In this document: one piece after another, positions 27,768 through 36,051 of the stretch
Position numbering within the stretch: the stretch's first letter is position 1
Layout of the letters: each line of letters starts with the position of its first letter
Assembly (NCBI GenBank): GCA_003149575.1
Contig: QCWG01000001.1
Location: 339,183 to 403,182 of the forward strand
Length of the DNA: 64,000 nucleotides
Source of the DNA: Altererythrobacter sp. XM-24bin4
GTDB taxonomy: Bacteria > Pseudomonadota > Alphaproteobacteria > Sphingomonadales > Sphingomonadaceae
Direction of reading: 5' to 3'
Made by a program: the position numbers and the translations under genes
The notes under the pieces: generated by a model
Database searches by the model: none
What the model saw: only the letters and a program-made list of their open reading frames with translations
Told to the model about the DNA's origin: nothing

Positions 27768-30463
27768 GTTTCAATCTCCAATTTCAATTCAAATGTCTGT
27801 CGCCAGATCGCAGCCACAATTTGCCGCGCCTCGCCAAGTCTGCGCAAGAGCGCGCTATAGGTTTCGCATTGGCAAGCTTTGGCGAGCGCTGATGCTGCAG
27901 ATTTTGGTGGTTCTTCACTGAGGTAGGGAGCAAACAATCGCCCCGCAACCAAAGCCCGTGTCATCAGATCGTGTGCTTCGCGCGTCTCGCTGGGCAGATG
28001 GCCTGCCGCGACAAGCTCATCGACAGCTTTGCTCAGATCAGGTTGCAGCGCGATCCCTTCGCGCAGTTGAAGGAAGTGCACTGCAAACTCCAGATCGACT
28101 AGCCCGCCACGCATCAGCTTGACGTCCAGCAAGCCTTTCGCGGGCTTATGCTTCGCCATCTCGCTGCGCATCTCCAGTATGGCCTCACGAAGGTTAGCGG
28201 GGTCACGCGTTTGAGTGAGCACATCTGCGATGATTGTGTCGAGCCGGGTTCGAGCGCTGTCCGATCCGACGAGTACCCGGGCTCTCGTGAGCGCCATGTG
28301 CTCCCACGTCCATGCAGCCTCATACTGGTATTTAGCGAAGGCATCCAGCGTCACCGCCAAGGGGCCCTGCGCCCCTTGTGGCCGCAAGCGTGTGTCGATT
28401 TCATATAGCGCGCCCTGCGCGGTGGGCACAGAAAGTGCAGCGCTAACCCGCTGTGCCAGCCGGTTATAGTATTGCGTTCCGCCAAGCGGGCGCTCGCCAT
28501 CAGACTCTGCGCTGGTATCGCCGGTGAACAGATAGATTATGTCGAGATCGGAGGCATGGGTCAGCGCGCCACCGCCCAAGCGGCCCAAGCCCAGAACCAT
28601 CAACTCGCTGCCCTCTATGGTGCCATGTTTGCGTGCAAACTCTTTACAGGCCGCCCGGTGCGCGACCTGCAATCCCGCTTCTGCTGTACGCGAAAGCGCC
28701 GCCGCTATGTCCAGCGGGTCATGCACGCCTTGTACAAGCTGCAAGCCCAAAGCAAAGCGAAGTTCGCCGGTAACAATGCGGATTCGATCGAGCTGACGTT
28801 CGTAATCGCGCGCGGCATCGCCCGCTTCCATCCGTGCGGCAATCGCATCGACATCTCCGGGAAGATCCAGCGCGCTTGCGTCGATCAGCGTATCCAGCAG
28901 CCCCGGGCGGCGCCCCAAATCCTCTGCCAATGTCGGCGCCAGCGTCAACACGGCCATCAATTGCTCGAACAGCCCGGGGCGCGCTTCAAGCAAGCGAAAC
29001 AGATTGACTGCAGAAGATGCGTTGGAGAGTACGCTTTCCCAGCGCAGGATTGCGCGTTCCGGATCATCTGCATTGGCAAGCGCTTCAAGCAGGTCAGGCA
29101 ACATCGCATCGAAGGCACTCAGTGCTGCGCTGGATTTGAGCGCCTGATAGCGGCCATCGCGCCAGTTCGTGATGCGCTCAGCCAGCCGATCAGGTTCGGC
29201 CATGCCAAGCGCATGCAAACGGTCAGACAGGCTCGTAGTTGCGGGCGTTACCGGCTCGGCATCGCTGCCCACGTCAAGCAATCGATCATACTCAACAGCG
29301 ACGCGATCAGTAACCTCACGCAAGTTCTCGATCAGCTGCGCAGCATCACGCAACCCATCCAGCCGGGCAACGGATTCCAATGCATCGCCAGCAGGTAGCG
29401 CATGTGTCTGCTGGTCATTGACCATTTGCAGCCGGTGTTCGACCACGCGCAGCCGATCATAAGCTTCACCCAGTGCGGTCGCTTGATCCGTGTCGATCCT
29501 GCCCGCTGCCGCAAGTGCATCAAGCGCAGCGCGCGTTCCGCGCAGCCGCAAAGATGGATCGCGCCCTCCATGGATCAACTGATGCGTTTGCGCGAAAAAC
29601 TCGACCTCGCGAATTCCGCCGCGCCCGTGTTTCAAGTTGAACCCGGGGCCGACTTCGTTCGGGCCCTTGTAGTTTGATCGGATGCGTTCAGTCAGCCGGC
29701 GGATCTCGTCGATTGCGCCAAAATCAAGGCTTGAACGCCATACAAACGGCTTGATTGCATCCAGGAAGGCTTCGCCCGCTGCAACATCGCCGGAGCAGGC
29801 ACGCGCCCGAATAAAGGCCGCTCTCTCCCAAGCAAGTGCCGAGCTTTCATAGTGAGATAGCGCGGCATTGGTCGAAATGGCCAACGGGCTGACTTCGCTC
29901 GCCGGGCGCAATCGCAAATCGACCCGGAAAACATATCCTTCAGCCGTATTCTCTGACAAGGTCCGCACAATCTCGCGCGCATATCGCTGTGCCGCCTCGC
30001 CCGGTTCATCTCGCTCGCGTCTGGGAAGCGTCTCGGGATCATAAAGCAGGATTGGATCAATGTCCGAGCTGTAGTTGAGCTCATGTGCGCCATGTTTCCC
30101 AAGCGCCAGCGCAATCATGCCGCGCAAGTCAGCCCCCTCTACCCGGCGAAGGATAGCGTCATTGATAGCTAGATCTAGCGCCCGATCAGCCAGATCGGAC
30201 AGTTCGACCATCACAAAGTCGACATTGAAAACTCCGGCAAGGTCTCCGATCGCCAGCGCGGTTGAATAGGCCAGCCGTTCGCGCCGCAAAGCAACGCCCG
30301 TTGATGACGCACCTTGGCCAGCTTTGCGCGCCCATTCCAAAGCAGCTTCATGATCGCCAGATTCCAGCAATGCAGTAAGATCAGGCTGCCGGTCCAATGC
30401 GCGCGCCAGAAACGGCGCCTCCGCCTTTGCCCGAGCCAATGCCTGCTGCCAATCGCCATTCAT
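27764..30463 (-). CDS. glnE: Bifunctional glutamine synthetase adenylyltransferase/deadenylylase
   Basis: It controls glutamine synthetase by adding or removing AMP in response to PII. I choose the ATG at 30463 (MNGDWQQALARAKAEA), preceded by GGGAGAG, for 899 residues. Two nucleotidyltransferase domains are visible, with catalytic aspartates in SSDIDPILLYDPE (N-terminal half) and ASDLDIIYLFTGD (C-terminal half), plus the linker and MRGGLVDLEFAVHFLQL. It is the first gene of a glnE-bcp-DUF455-M23 run and is divergent from the M28 peptidase. Confidence 0.96.
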   Translation of the reverse strand: MNGDWQQALARAKAEAPFLARALDRQPDLTALLESGDHEAALEWARKAGQGASSTGVALRRERLAYSTALAIGDLAGVFNVDFVMVELSDLADRALDLAINDAILRRVEGADLRGMIALALGKHGAHELNYSSDIDPILLYDPETLPRRERDEPGEAAQRYAREIVRTLSENTAEGYVFRVDLRLRPASEVSPLAISTNAALSHYESSALAWERAAFIRARACSGDVAAGEAFLDAIKPFVWRSSLDFGAIDEIRRLTERIRSNYKGPNEVGPGFNLKHGRGGIREVEFFAQTHQLIHGGRDPSLRLRGTRAALDALAAAGRIDTDQATALGEAYDRLRVVEHRLQMVNDQQTHALPAGDALESVARLDGLRDAAQLIENLREVTDRVAVEYDRLLDVGSDAEPVTPATTSLSDRLHALGMAEPDRLAERITNWRDGRYQALKSSAALSAFDAMLPDLLEALANADDPERAILRWESVLSNASSAVNLFRLLEARPGLFEQLMAVLTLAPTLAEDLGRRPGLLDTLIDASALDLPGDVDAIAARMEAGDAARDYERQLDRIRIVTGELRFALGLQLVQGVHDPLDIAAALSRTAEAGLQVAHRAACKEFARKHGTIEGSELMVLGLGRLGGGALTHASDLDIIYLFTGDTSAESDGERPLGGTQYYNRLAQRVSAALSVPTAQGALYEIDTRLRPQGAQGPLAVTLDAFAKYQYEAAWTWEHMALTRARVLVGSDSARTRLDTIIADVLTQTRDPANLREAILEMRSEMAKHKPAKGLLDVKLMRGGLVDLEFAVHFLQLREGIALQPDLSKAVDELVAAGHLPSETREAHDLMTRALVAGRLFAPYLSEEPPKSAASALAKACQCETYSALLRRLGEARQIVAAIWRQTFELKLEIET

Positions 30464-30553
30464 CCGCTCTCCCTGCCCGCGCGCGTGAGACAGTGCAAGC
30501 ACCGCAAGCGCTTGCCCCGCGCTGCTCGCTTATGCAAAGGGTGCACCATAGAT

Positions 30554-30573
30554 TTAGAGTAGATTAGAGTAGA
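30554..30573. repeat. Tandem 10-bp repeat in divergent promoter region
   Basis: TTAGAGTAGA occurs twice in tandem, one helical turn apart, in the 125 bp between glnE (minus) and the M28 peptidase (plus). It lies 16 bp before the peptidase start, partly overlapping the ribosome-site area (GAGAGGA). It may be a regulator site or a simple slippage duplication. Confidence 0.5.
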
Positions 30574-30588
30574 GAGGATACATCCCCA

Positions 30589-32283
30589 ATGATGAAGCCC
30601 CGCATTACAGCTGGCCTCGCCATGCTTTGTGCATTGTCGCTCACCGCATGCGACATGATGACCAAAAGCGAACCCGAACTCGATATCCTGGAAGTTGCGG
30701 ATGGCGACATTTCCCAGGCGACCATGGTCGACATCACGCGTGAGCTGTCGAGTGACAAATTCGACGGCCGTATGCCGGGAACTGAAGGCGAAGAACTGAC
30801 TGTTGCGCTTTTGACCGAGCGTTTTGAAGCAGCTGGGCTTGAGCCTGGCAACAATGGTTCTTGGGTTCAGGATGTGCCGCTGGTTGAAATCACCGGCAAG
30901 AATTTCGCGCCGCTTACGATCACTAATGGCGAAACAGACATGGTGTTCGATTTCGGCAGCGAATGGGTGGGTGTAACTTACCGCGAAGACGCGCAGACCC
31001 AGCTTGCCAACAGCGAGCTGGTGTTTGTCGGCTATGGCATCAACGCGCCGGAACGTGGCTGGAATGACTATGATGGTGTCGATGTAACCGGCAAAACCGT
31101 GGTTATCCTTGTCAATGATCCAGACTGGCAAACGCCCGGCCTTGAAGGAACCTTCAATGGCCGCGCCATGACCTATTACGGGCGCTGGACTTACAAATAT
31201 GAAGAGGCCGCAAGGCAAGGCGCAGCAGGTGCTTTGATCATTCATGACACGGAACCTGCCAGCTATGGCTGGAACGTTGTCGAGAGCAGCTGGTCCGGCC
31301 CGCAGGCCTATGCCCAGCGGGGCGAGAACGCGCCGCCGCTCACAACCATGAATGGCTGGGTGCAGAAGGAAGTCGCCCGTGAAATCCTGAGCGCTGCCGG
31401 ACAGGATCTGGACGCACTTTCGGAAGCCGCGAAGTCGGAGGATTTCACACCTGTCGAACTGGGCTTCTTGGCATCGACCAGCTTCGCCAATGACATTCGC
31501 ACCTTTGCATCGAAGAATGTGATTGGCGTGCTTCCAGGTGCAACCCGCCCAGACGAATATGTCATCCACACCGCGCATTGGGACCATCTGGGTCGCTGTA
31601 CACCGGCGCCCGATGGCGATGATATCTGCAATGGAGCGGTCGACAACGCCACAGGCACAGCTGCTTTGGTGGCTTTGGCAGAAGCACATGGCAAGGCCGG
31701 TGCGCCCGATCGCAGCCTGGTCTTCCTGGCCGTGACCGCTGAGGAATCGGGTCTGCTGGGTGCGCATTACTATGCCGAAAACCCTGTCTTCCCGCTCGCG
31801 CAGACGGTTGGCGGCATCAATATGGACGCTTTCCTGATTGCTGGCCCGTCCAAGGACGTAACCGTTGTTGGCCCGGGCAAATCGCAGCTCGACCAGTTCC
31901 TTGAAGCAGCGCTGGTCGCTGATGGCCGCGTTTCAACGCCCAACCCCAATCCGGAAGCGGGATACTATTATCGCAGCGATCACTTTGCCTTCGCCAAGCG
32001 CGGTGTGCCGATGCTCTATGTCGATGGCGGCGAAGACCTGGTTGAGGGAGGACGCGAAGCGGGCGCAGCGTTGCAACAGGATTATCGCGACAATCGCTAT
32101 CACGGCCCCAAAGACGAGTTCAACGAGGAGTGGGACTGGTCAGGCGTGATGGCTGACCTGCAGCTGTTTTACCGCCTTGGCCGGATGATGGCGATAAGCA
32201 CAAGCTGGCCAAACTGGAATGAAGGTGACGAGTTCAAAGCTACGCGTGACGAAGATTGCGCGAGCAGCGATACTGGCTGCTGA
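30589..32283 (+). CDS. M28-family metallopeptidase lipoprotein with PA domain
   Basis: The 564-residue protein begins with a lipoprotein signal (ALSLTACDMM; modified Cys about residue 21). A protease-associated insert region (GAAGALIIHDTEPASYGW) precedes the di-zinc catalytic domain. Ligands are recognisable in HTAHWDHLG, CNGAVDNATGTAALVALAEAH, VTAEESGLLGAHYYA, GINMDAF and YYRSDHFAFAKRG. It should release N-terminal amino acids from peptides in the periplasm. The window also encodes a peptide transporter (52420) and periplasmic amidohydrolases. The aguA-like gene follows after 33 bp. Confidence 0.92.
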   Translation: MMKPRITAGLAMLCALSLTACDMMTKSEPELDILEVADGDISQATMVDITRELSSDKFDGRMPGTEGEELTVALLTERFEAAGLEPGNNGSWVQDVPLVEITGKNFAPLTITNGETDMVFDFGSEWVGVTYREDAQTQLANSELVFVGYGINAPERGWNDYDGVDVTGKTVVILVNDPDWQTPGLEGTFNGRAMTYYGRWTYKYEEAARQGAAGALIIHDTEPASYGWNVVESSWSGPQAYAQRGENAPPLTTMNGWVQKEVAREILSAAGQDLDALSEAAKSEDFTPVELGFLASTSFANDIRTFASKNVIGVLPGATRPDEYVIHTAHWDHLGRCTPAPDGDDICNGAVDNATGTAALVALAEAHGKAGAPDRSLVFLAVTAEESGLLGAHYYAENPVFPLAQTVGGINMDAFLIAGPSKDVTVVGPGKSQLDQFLEAALVADGRVSTPNPNPEAGYYYRSDHFAFAKRGVPMLYVDGGEDLVEGGREAGAALQQDYRDNRYHGPKDEFNEEWDWSGVMADLQLFYRLGRMMAISTSWPNWNEGDEFKATRDEDCASSDTGC

Positions 32284-32316
32284 CTTCCGACGCATGCTGG
32301 ATAAGAGAACCGGTCT

Positions 32317-33288
32317 ATGGCCAACATCCTGATGCCGCCTGAATGGGCACCGCAGGATTGGCTGTGGATCGGTTTTCCGCATCTCGCTGAGGAGTGGCCC
32401 GGCTTTCTCGATCCAGCACAGGCTCAGATTGCAGCCTTCGCAAATGCCGTTGCTGAAAGCGGGCAAGAAGTTCGCCTGCTTGTTCGGGATGAAGCGAATG
32501 AAGCGCGCGCACGCACGCTGGTTTCAGGTAAAGTAACGCTCGAGCGTCGTGCCTATGGCGATATCTGGCTGCGTGACACCGGCCCGCTGGTGCGCGGTGA
32601 CGGGTCTGCGCTGCGCTGCGGCTTCAACGGATGGGGCGGCAAATATCTGATGGACGGCGATCAGCAGATCGGCGCCGAACTCGCTTTTGACGCCGGGCTT
32701 CCTGTCATCGACGGCGACTGGATTCTGGAGGGCGGCGCAATTGATGGTGACGGCACCGGCATTGTGCTGACCACCGAACAATGCCTGCTCAACCCCAACC
32801 GCAATCCGCATCTCTCACGCGGAGATATTGAGGCAAGACTTGCGCGCGATCTGGGTTTCACGCGAATTGTGTGGCTCGGCGACGGTCTGATCAATGATCA
32901 CACCGATGGTCATGTTGATAATCTTGCACGCTTTGTAGCGCCGGGCGAGGTGGTGCTTCCACGCGCGACCGACGGCGATGACCCCAACGAGTCAATCTAT
33001 GCCGATGCCAAGGCACGGATTCTTGATGCAGGACTGACACTGCATCAAATCCCATCGCCCAGCCTGATCGAGCGAGACGGCCAGATCGAACCGGCCAGCT
33101 ACGTGAACTTCGCGATCACCACGCATCTGGTGGTTGTGCCGACCTTTGGCTCTCCGCATGACGAAGAAGGAGTGGCGGCCATTGCCGCGCTGTTCCCGGA
33201 TCGCGAAACAGTGGGGTTACCGGGTGACGCAGTCCTTGCAGGCGGGGGCGGGTTTCACTGCGCCAGCCAGCAAATGCCTAGCCTTTAA
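32317..33288 (+). CDS. aguA: Agmatine deiminase / peptidyl-arginine deiminase family enzyme
   Basis: The 323-residue guanidino-modifying enzyme converts agmatine to N-carbamoylputrescine in this family. Key stretches are DIWLRDTGPLV near the N-terminus, the LEGGAIDGDGTGIVLTTEQC segment, LNPNRNPHLSR, the histidine region NDHTDGHVDNLARF, and the catalytic cysteine in AGGGGFHCASQQMP. The length is slightly below E. coli/plant AguA. The family also contains close relatives with unassigned substrates. It follows the M28 peptidase on the same strand. Confidence 0.87.
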   Translation: MANILMPPEWAPQDWLWIGFPHLAEEWPGFLDPAQAQIAAFANAVAESGQEVRLLVRDEANEARARTLVSGKVTLERRAYGDIWLRDTGPLVRGDGSALRCGFNGWGGKYLMDGDQQIGAELAFDAGLPVIDGDWILEGGAIDGDGTGIVLTTEQCLLNPNRNPHLSRGDIEARLARDLGFTRIVWLGDGLINDHTDGHVDNLARFVAPGEVVLPRATDGDDPNESIYADAKARILDAGLTLHQIPSPSLIERDGQIEPASYVNFAITTHLVVVPTFGSPHDEEGVAAIAALFPDRETVGLPGDAVLAGGGGFHCASQQMPSL

Positions 33289-33334
33289 ACGCGCATTAAC
33301 GGGTCGTTAGGAATTGAGGCGGATAATTCCGCCT

Positions 33335-33475
33335 ATGTCCAAGGTCATTTCTCTTACGCGCGCGGTCCGTCTGTCGGATAAAGTCGCAGAGGCACGGCTC
33401 GAAGTGATCCGCGTTACGCTGGTCACGACTTGCGCCGTCGCACTCATCGCAGCCGACCGCGCGCTTCCTTTTTGA
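33335..33475 (+). CDS. Small ORF, 46 residues, unknown
   Basis: The reading MSKVISLTRAVRLSDKVAEA continues to a hydrophobic C-terminal half (TLVTTCAVALIAADRALPF), so a small amphipathic or membrane-associated peptide is possible. Immediately before the ATG, AGGCGGA (33317-33323) and TCCGCCT (33328-33334) form a perfect 7-bp hairpin with a TAAT loop that abuts the start codon. GATAAT inside it resembles a -10 box. No family is recognised. It could be non-coding, with the hairpin ending the aguA transcript. Confidence 0.4.
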   Translation: MSKVISLTRAVRLSDKVAEARLEVIRVTLVTTCAVALIAADRALPF

Positions 33476-33484
33476 ACCTCAGGC

Positions 33485-35500
33485 TTAGCCACGCAAATCT
33501 GGCGCGGTTGCTTCTTCCTTCAACATCACAATCGCCTCATCAAGGCTCATCACGCGTTGATGTTTCTCGCCCAGCGTACGGATGGCAACTGTGCCCTCCT
33601 CAGCTTCACGCATGCCGACGACAAGCAGATGCGGAACCTTCGCGAGCGAATGTTCGCGCACCTTGTAGTTGATCTTCTCATTGCGGAAATCGCTTCCCAC
33701 GCGAATGCCAGCGGCTTCAAGCTTGGCGACGGCCTGCTTGCCATAATCGTCAGCGTCGGACGTGATCGTCGCGACCACAGCTTGCACCGGTGCAAGCCAC
33801 ACTGGCATGCGCCCGGCATAATGTTCGATCAGAATGCCGATGAAGCGCTCATATGACCCGAAAATCGCGCGGTGCAGCATGACCGGGCGATGTTTGGCAC
33901 CATCCTCGCCGATATAGGTTGCATCAAGGCGCTCTGGCAGAACGCGGTCAGACTGGATCGTGCCCACCTGCCATGTGCGACCGATTGCATCGGTCAGATG
34001 CCATTCGAGCTTGGGCGCGTAGAAAGCGCCTTCGCCCGGCAATTCCTCCCAGCCATATTCTTCGGTTGCCATGCCCGCTTCGACCACGGCATCGCGCAGC
34101 TCTTGCTCCGCCTTGTCCCAATCCTCATCCGAACCAAAACGTTGTTCAGGCCGCAGCGCGAGCTTGATGTGATAGGTGAAGCCGAAATCCTTGTAGACAC
34201 CGTCAGCTAGCTCGCAGAAGGCGCGGACTTCATCGACAATCTGGCTTTCCGTGCAGAAGATATGCGCGTCATCCTGCGTGAACTGGCGCACGCGCATCAA
34301 GCCGTGCAGCGCGCCATGGGGTTCGTTGCGGTGACAGCAACCCATTTCACCCAAGCGGATCGGTAGTTCTTTATAGCTCGTGATACCTTGCTTGAAGACC
34401 AGCACATGCGCGGGGCAGTTCATCGGCTTCAGCGCCATCCAGTCAGCATCGCCGCTGATGATTTCGCCTTCATCCTCAGTGTTCGGAACCTCGTCAGGGA
34501 TGACGAACATGTTCTCGCGATACTTGCCCCAGTGGCCCGACTGCTCCCACTGGCGTGCGTCCATAACCTGCGGCGTCTTGATCTCCTGATAGCCGGCTCC
34601 GTCCATCTTGCGGCGCATATAGGCCTCAAGCTCGCGCCAGATCTTGTAGCCATTGGGATGCCAGAAGACGCTCCCGTGGGCCTCTTCCTGCAAGTGGAAC
34701 AAGTCCATCTCGCGGCCCAGCTTGCGATGATCGCGCAAGGCGGCTTCTTCCAGCCGATGAAGGTGCGCGTTCAATTGCTTTTTGTTGAGCCAGCCAGTGC
34801 CATAGATGCGCGTCAGCTGCGCATTGCTTTGATCGCCGCGCCAATAGGCGCCGGCAACACGCATCAGCTTGAAAGCATCGGGATCGAGCTTGCCAGTGCT
34901 GGCCAAGTGCGGGCCGCGGCACATGTCCAGCCAGGCCCCGTCGCTGCCCGGTTCGCCTGACCAATAGACAGTCAGCTCTTCATTTTCGGGCAGTTCCTTT
35001 GCCCACTCCGCCTTGAATGTCTCGCCTTCGGATACCCATTTGGCGATCAAATCTGCACGCGACCAGACTTCGCGCACCAGCGGCTTGTCCGCCTTGATGA
35101 TATCGCGCATTCTTTCTTCAATCGCAGGGAGGTCTTCGCTGCTGAACGGCTCGCGAGAGGCAGGCGCCATTACATCGTAATAGAACCCGTCGTCCGTCGC
35201 AGGGCCAAAGGTAATCTGCGTGCCCGGCCACAATGCCTGCACCGCTTCGGCGAGCACGTGCGCGTAATCATGCCGCGCCAGCTCAAGAGCATCAGCTTCA
35301 TCTTTTGATGTAATTAGCGCGAGCTCTGCATCACCGTCAAACGGGCGATTGAGATCACGCACCTCGCCGTCAACGCGGGCCGCCAATGCAGCTTTGGCAA
35401 GGCCGGGGCCAATCGCCGCGGCAAGGTCTGCCGGGGTCGAGCCCGGCTCGACTTCGCGCACTGATCCATCGGGCAGGCTGATCTTCAGAAGTTCGGTCAT
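33485..35500 (-). CDS. thrS: Threonyl-tRNA synthetase
   Basis: This class-II synthetase of 671 residues is counted from the ATG at 35500; a TTG lies just before. An N-terminal TGS domain (LLKISLPDGSVREVEPGST) and the second editing-type domain (HDYAHVLAEAVQALWPGTQI) precede the catalytic core. The core's zinc and ATP sites are in MNCPAHVLVFK, RNEPHGALHGLMRVRQFTQDDAHIFC and HRAIFGSYERF. The C-terminal anticodon domain begins near MPVWLAPVQAVV. The 200-bp leader upstream contains a threonine-rich peptide and attenuator structures, annotated separately. It ends tail-to-tail with the small ORF at 33475. Confidence 0.97.
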   Translation of the reverse strand: MTELLKISLPDGSVREVEPGSTPADLAAAIGPGLAKAALAARVDGEVRDLNRPFDGDAELALITSKDEADALELARHDYAHVLAEAVQALWPGTQITFGPATDDGFYYDVMAPASREPFSSEDLPAIEERMRDIIKADKPLVREVWSRADLIAKWVSEGETFKAEWAKELPENEELTVYWSGEPGSDGAWLDMCRGPHLASTGKLDPDAFKLMRVAGAYWRGDQSNAQLTRIYGTGWLNKKQLNAHLHRLEEAALRDHRKLGREMDLFHLQEEAHGSVFWHPNGYKIWRELEAYMRRKMDGAGYQEIKTPQVMDARQWEQSGHWGKYRENMFVIPDEVPNTEDEGEIISGDADWMALKPMNCPAHVLVFKQGITSYKELPIRLGEMGCCHRNEPHGALHGLMRVRQFTQDDAHIFCTESQIVDEVRAFCELADGVYKDFGFTYHIKLALRPEQRFGSDEDWDKAEQELRDAVVEAGMATEEYGWEELPGEGAFYAPKLEWHLTDAIGRTWQVGTIQSDRVLPERLDATYIGEDGAKHRPVMLHRAIFGSYERFIGILIEHYAGRMPVWLAPVQAVVATITSDADDYGKQAVAKLEAAGIRVGSDFRNEKINYKVREHSLAKVPHLLVVGMREAEEGTVAIRTLGEKHQRVMSLDEAIVMLKEEATAPDLRG

Positions 35501-35587
35501 CAAATTCGTCCGTCTCGTCTAGGCGGTGTTTGCAAGCGCCACTGCCACAAGCAAAGGCACACCGAAAGGGCGGTGTCACGTGATTAA

Positions 35588-35669
35588 GCAAATTTTCGGG
35601 AGGCTGACACCCAAGCCACCCGAATTCGGGTGGCGGGCCTCGCGACTAAACCGCGACCAACCGCCCCCG
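35588..35669 (-). promoter_or_regulatory. Predicted threonine attenuator of thrS (alternative hairpins)
   Basis: On the minus-strand transcript four segments can pair in three exclusive ways. Segment 1 (CGGGGGCGG, 35661-35669, the end of the leader ORF) pairs with segment 2 (CCGCCACCCG, 35627-35636) over 9 bp with one bulged A. Segment 2 (GCCACCCGAA, 35625-35634) pairs perfectly with segment 3 (TTCGGGTGGC, 35615-35624) as the antiterminator. Segment 3 plus a T (TTCGGGTGGCT, 35614-35624) pairs with segment 4 (AGCCTCCCGAA, 35595-35605), giving 6+4 bp with one T/T mismatch and an 8-nt loop. That terminator hairpin is followed by AATTTGCTTAAT. A ribosome held on the Thr codons would mask segment 1 and leave 2:3 free to form. 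One reaching the stop codon would cover segment 2 and favour 3:4. Confidence 0.78.
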
Positions 35670-35705
35670 GATATCCGAGGTGGTAGTTGTGGTGGTGGTA
35701 GTCAT
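35646..35705 (-). CDS. Threonine leader peptide of thrS (8 consecutive Thr)
   Basis: A 19-residue ORF reads MTTTTTTTTSDIRGRLVAV and stops with TAG. Its codons 2-9 are ACT ACC ACC ACC ACA ACT ACC and ACC, mixing three threonine codons. That is expected of a control peptide and not of a simple nucleotide repeat. It starts about 12 nt after the predicted transcription start and ends 10 nt before segment 2 of the attenuator, 146 nt upstream of thrS. The ribosome site is weak. The peptide itself presumably has no function; its translation is the sensor. Confidence 0.8.
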   Translation of the reverse strand: MTTTTTTTTSDIRGRLVAV

Positions 35706-35724
35706 CAGCTTGGCCATGACAAGG

Positions 35725-35753
35725 CATATAGGCACGGGTGGTTGCGATGTCAC
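35725..35753 (-). promoter_or_regulatory. Predicted promoter of the thrS leader transcript
   Basis: On the minus strand GTGACA (35748-35753, 5 of 6 match to TTGACA) is followed by a 17-bp spacer and TATATG (35725-35730, 4 of 6 match to TATAAT). Transcription would begin near 35717, about 12 nt before the leader-peptide ATG. Confidence 0.65.
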
Positions 35754-35871
35754 TACCATCGCTTGCACCACGCAGCTTCGGAAAGCATCCGCTCCATTTT
35801 GGAAAGTGAGCTTGCCAAATTTCCGAATCGATGTAAACCAACCTTTCCATAAAAGAAAGGATGCTTGACTG

Positions 35872-36051
35872 ATGAAAAATATCTACAAAGGGCTGGCAGG
35901 CGCTGCTCTGATCCTCATCGTTGCGGCAGTCACAAAAAGCATGGGCGTTAGCTCGAACATATCGTTCAGCATCGTCACCGCCATTTCAGGCTTTGCCGCG
36001 CTGTGGATCTCTCACGGCGCGAAGGGAAGAGGCAATCGGTGCGCGCAATGA
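35872..36051 (+). CDS. Small membrane protein, 59 residues
   Basis: The ORF begins MKNIYKGLAGAALILIVAAV and has two predicted membrane segments (about residues 7-22 and 30-47), then a basic tail. Its stop overlaps the next start by 4 nt (ATGA), which supports that it is translated. AAAGG lies 12 nt upstream and is paired in a hairpin (CCTTTC 35842-35847 with GAAAGG 35855-35860). A three-codon ORF, ATG CTT GAC TGA (35861-35872), ends in the TGATG that provides this start. No family is recognised. It is the first gene of a three-gene overlapping module with the membrane protein and XRE regulator. Confidence 0.65.
   Translation: MKNIYKGLAGAALILIVAAVTKSMGVSSNISFSIVTAISGFAALWISHGAKGRGNRCAQ

Noticed and set aside
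28472..29398. 308-codon plus-strand frame inside glnE
   Set aside because: It is an antisense shadow; glnE has both nucleotidyltransferase motifs across this range.
30460..31767. Long open frame (435 codons) on the minus strand opposite the M28 peptidase
   Set aside because: It mirrors a well-supported gene on the plus strand, has no recognisable motifs, and arises from GC-biased codon use on the sense strand.
35680..35868. Plus-strand frame beginning MVVVVVVV
   Set aside because: It is the complement of the Thr codons of the thrS leader peptide. The minus-strand reading explains the tract with promoter, stop and attenuator in the right places.
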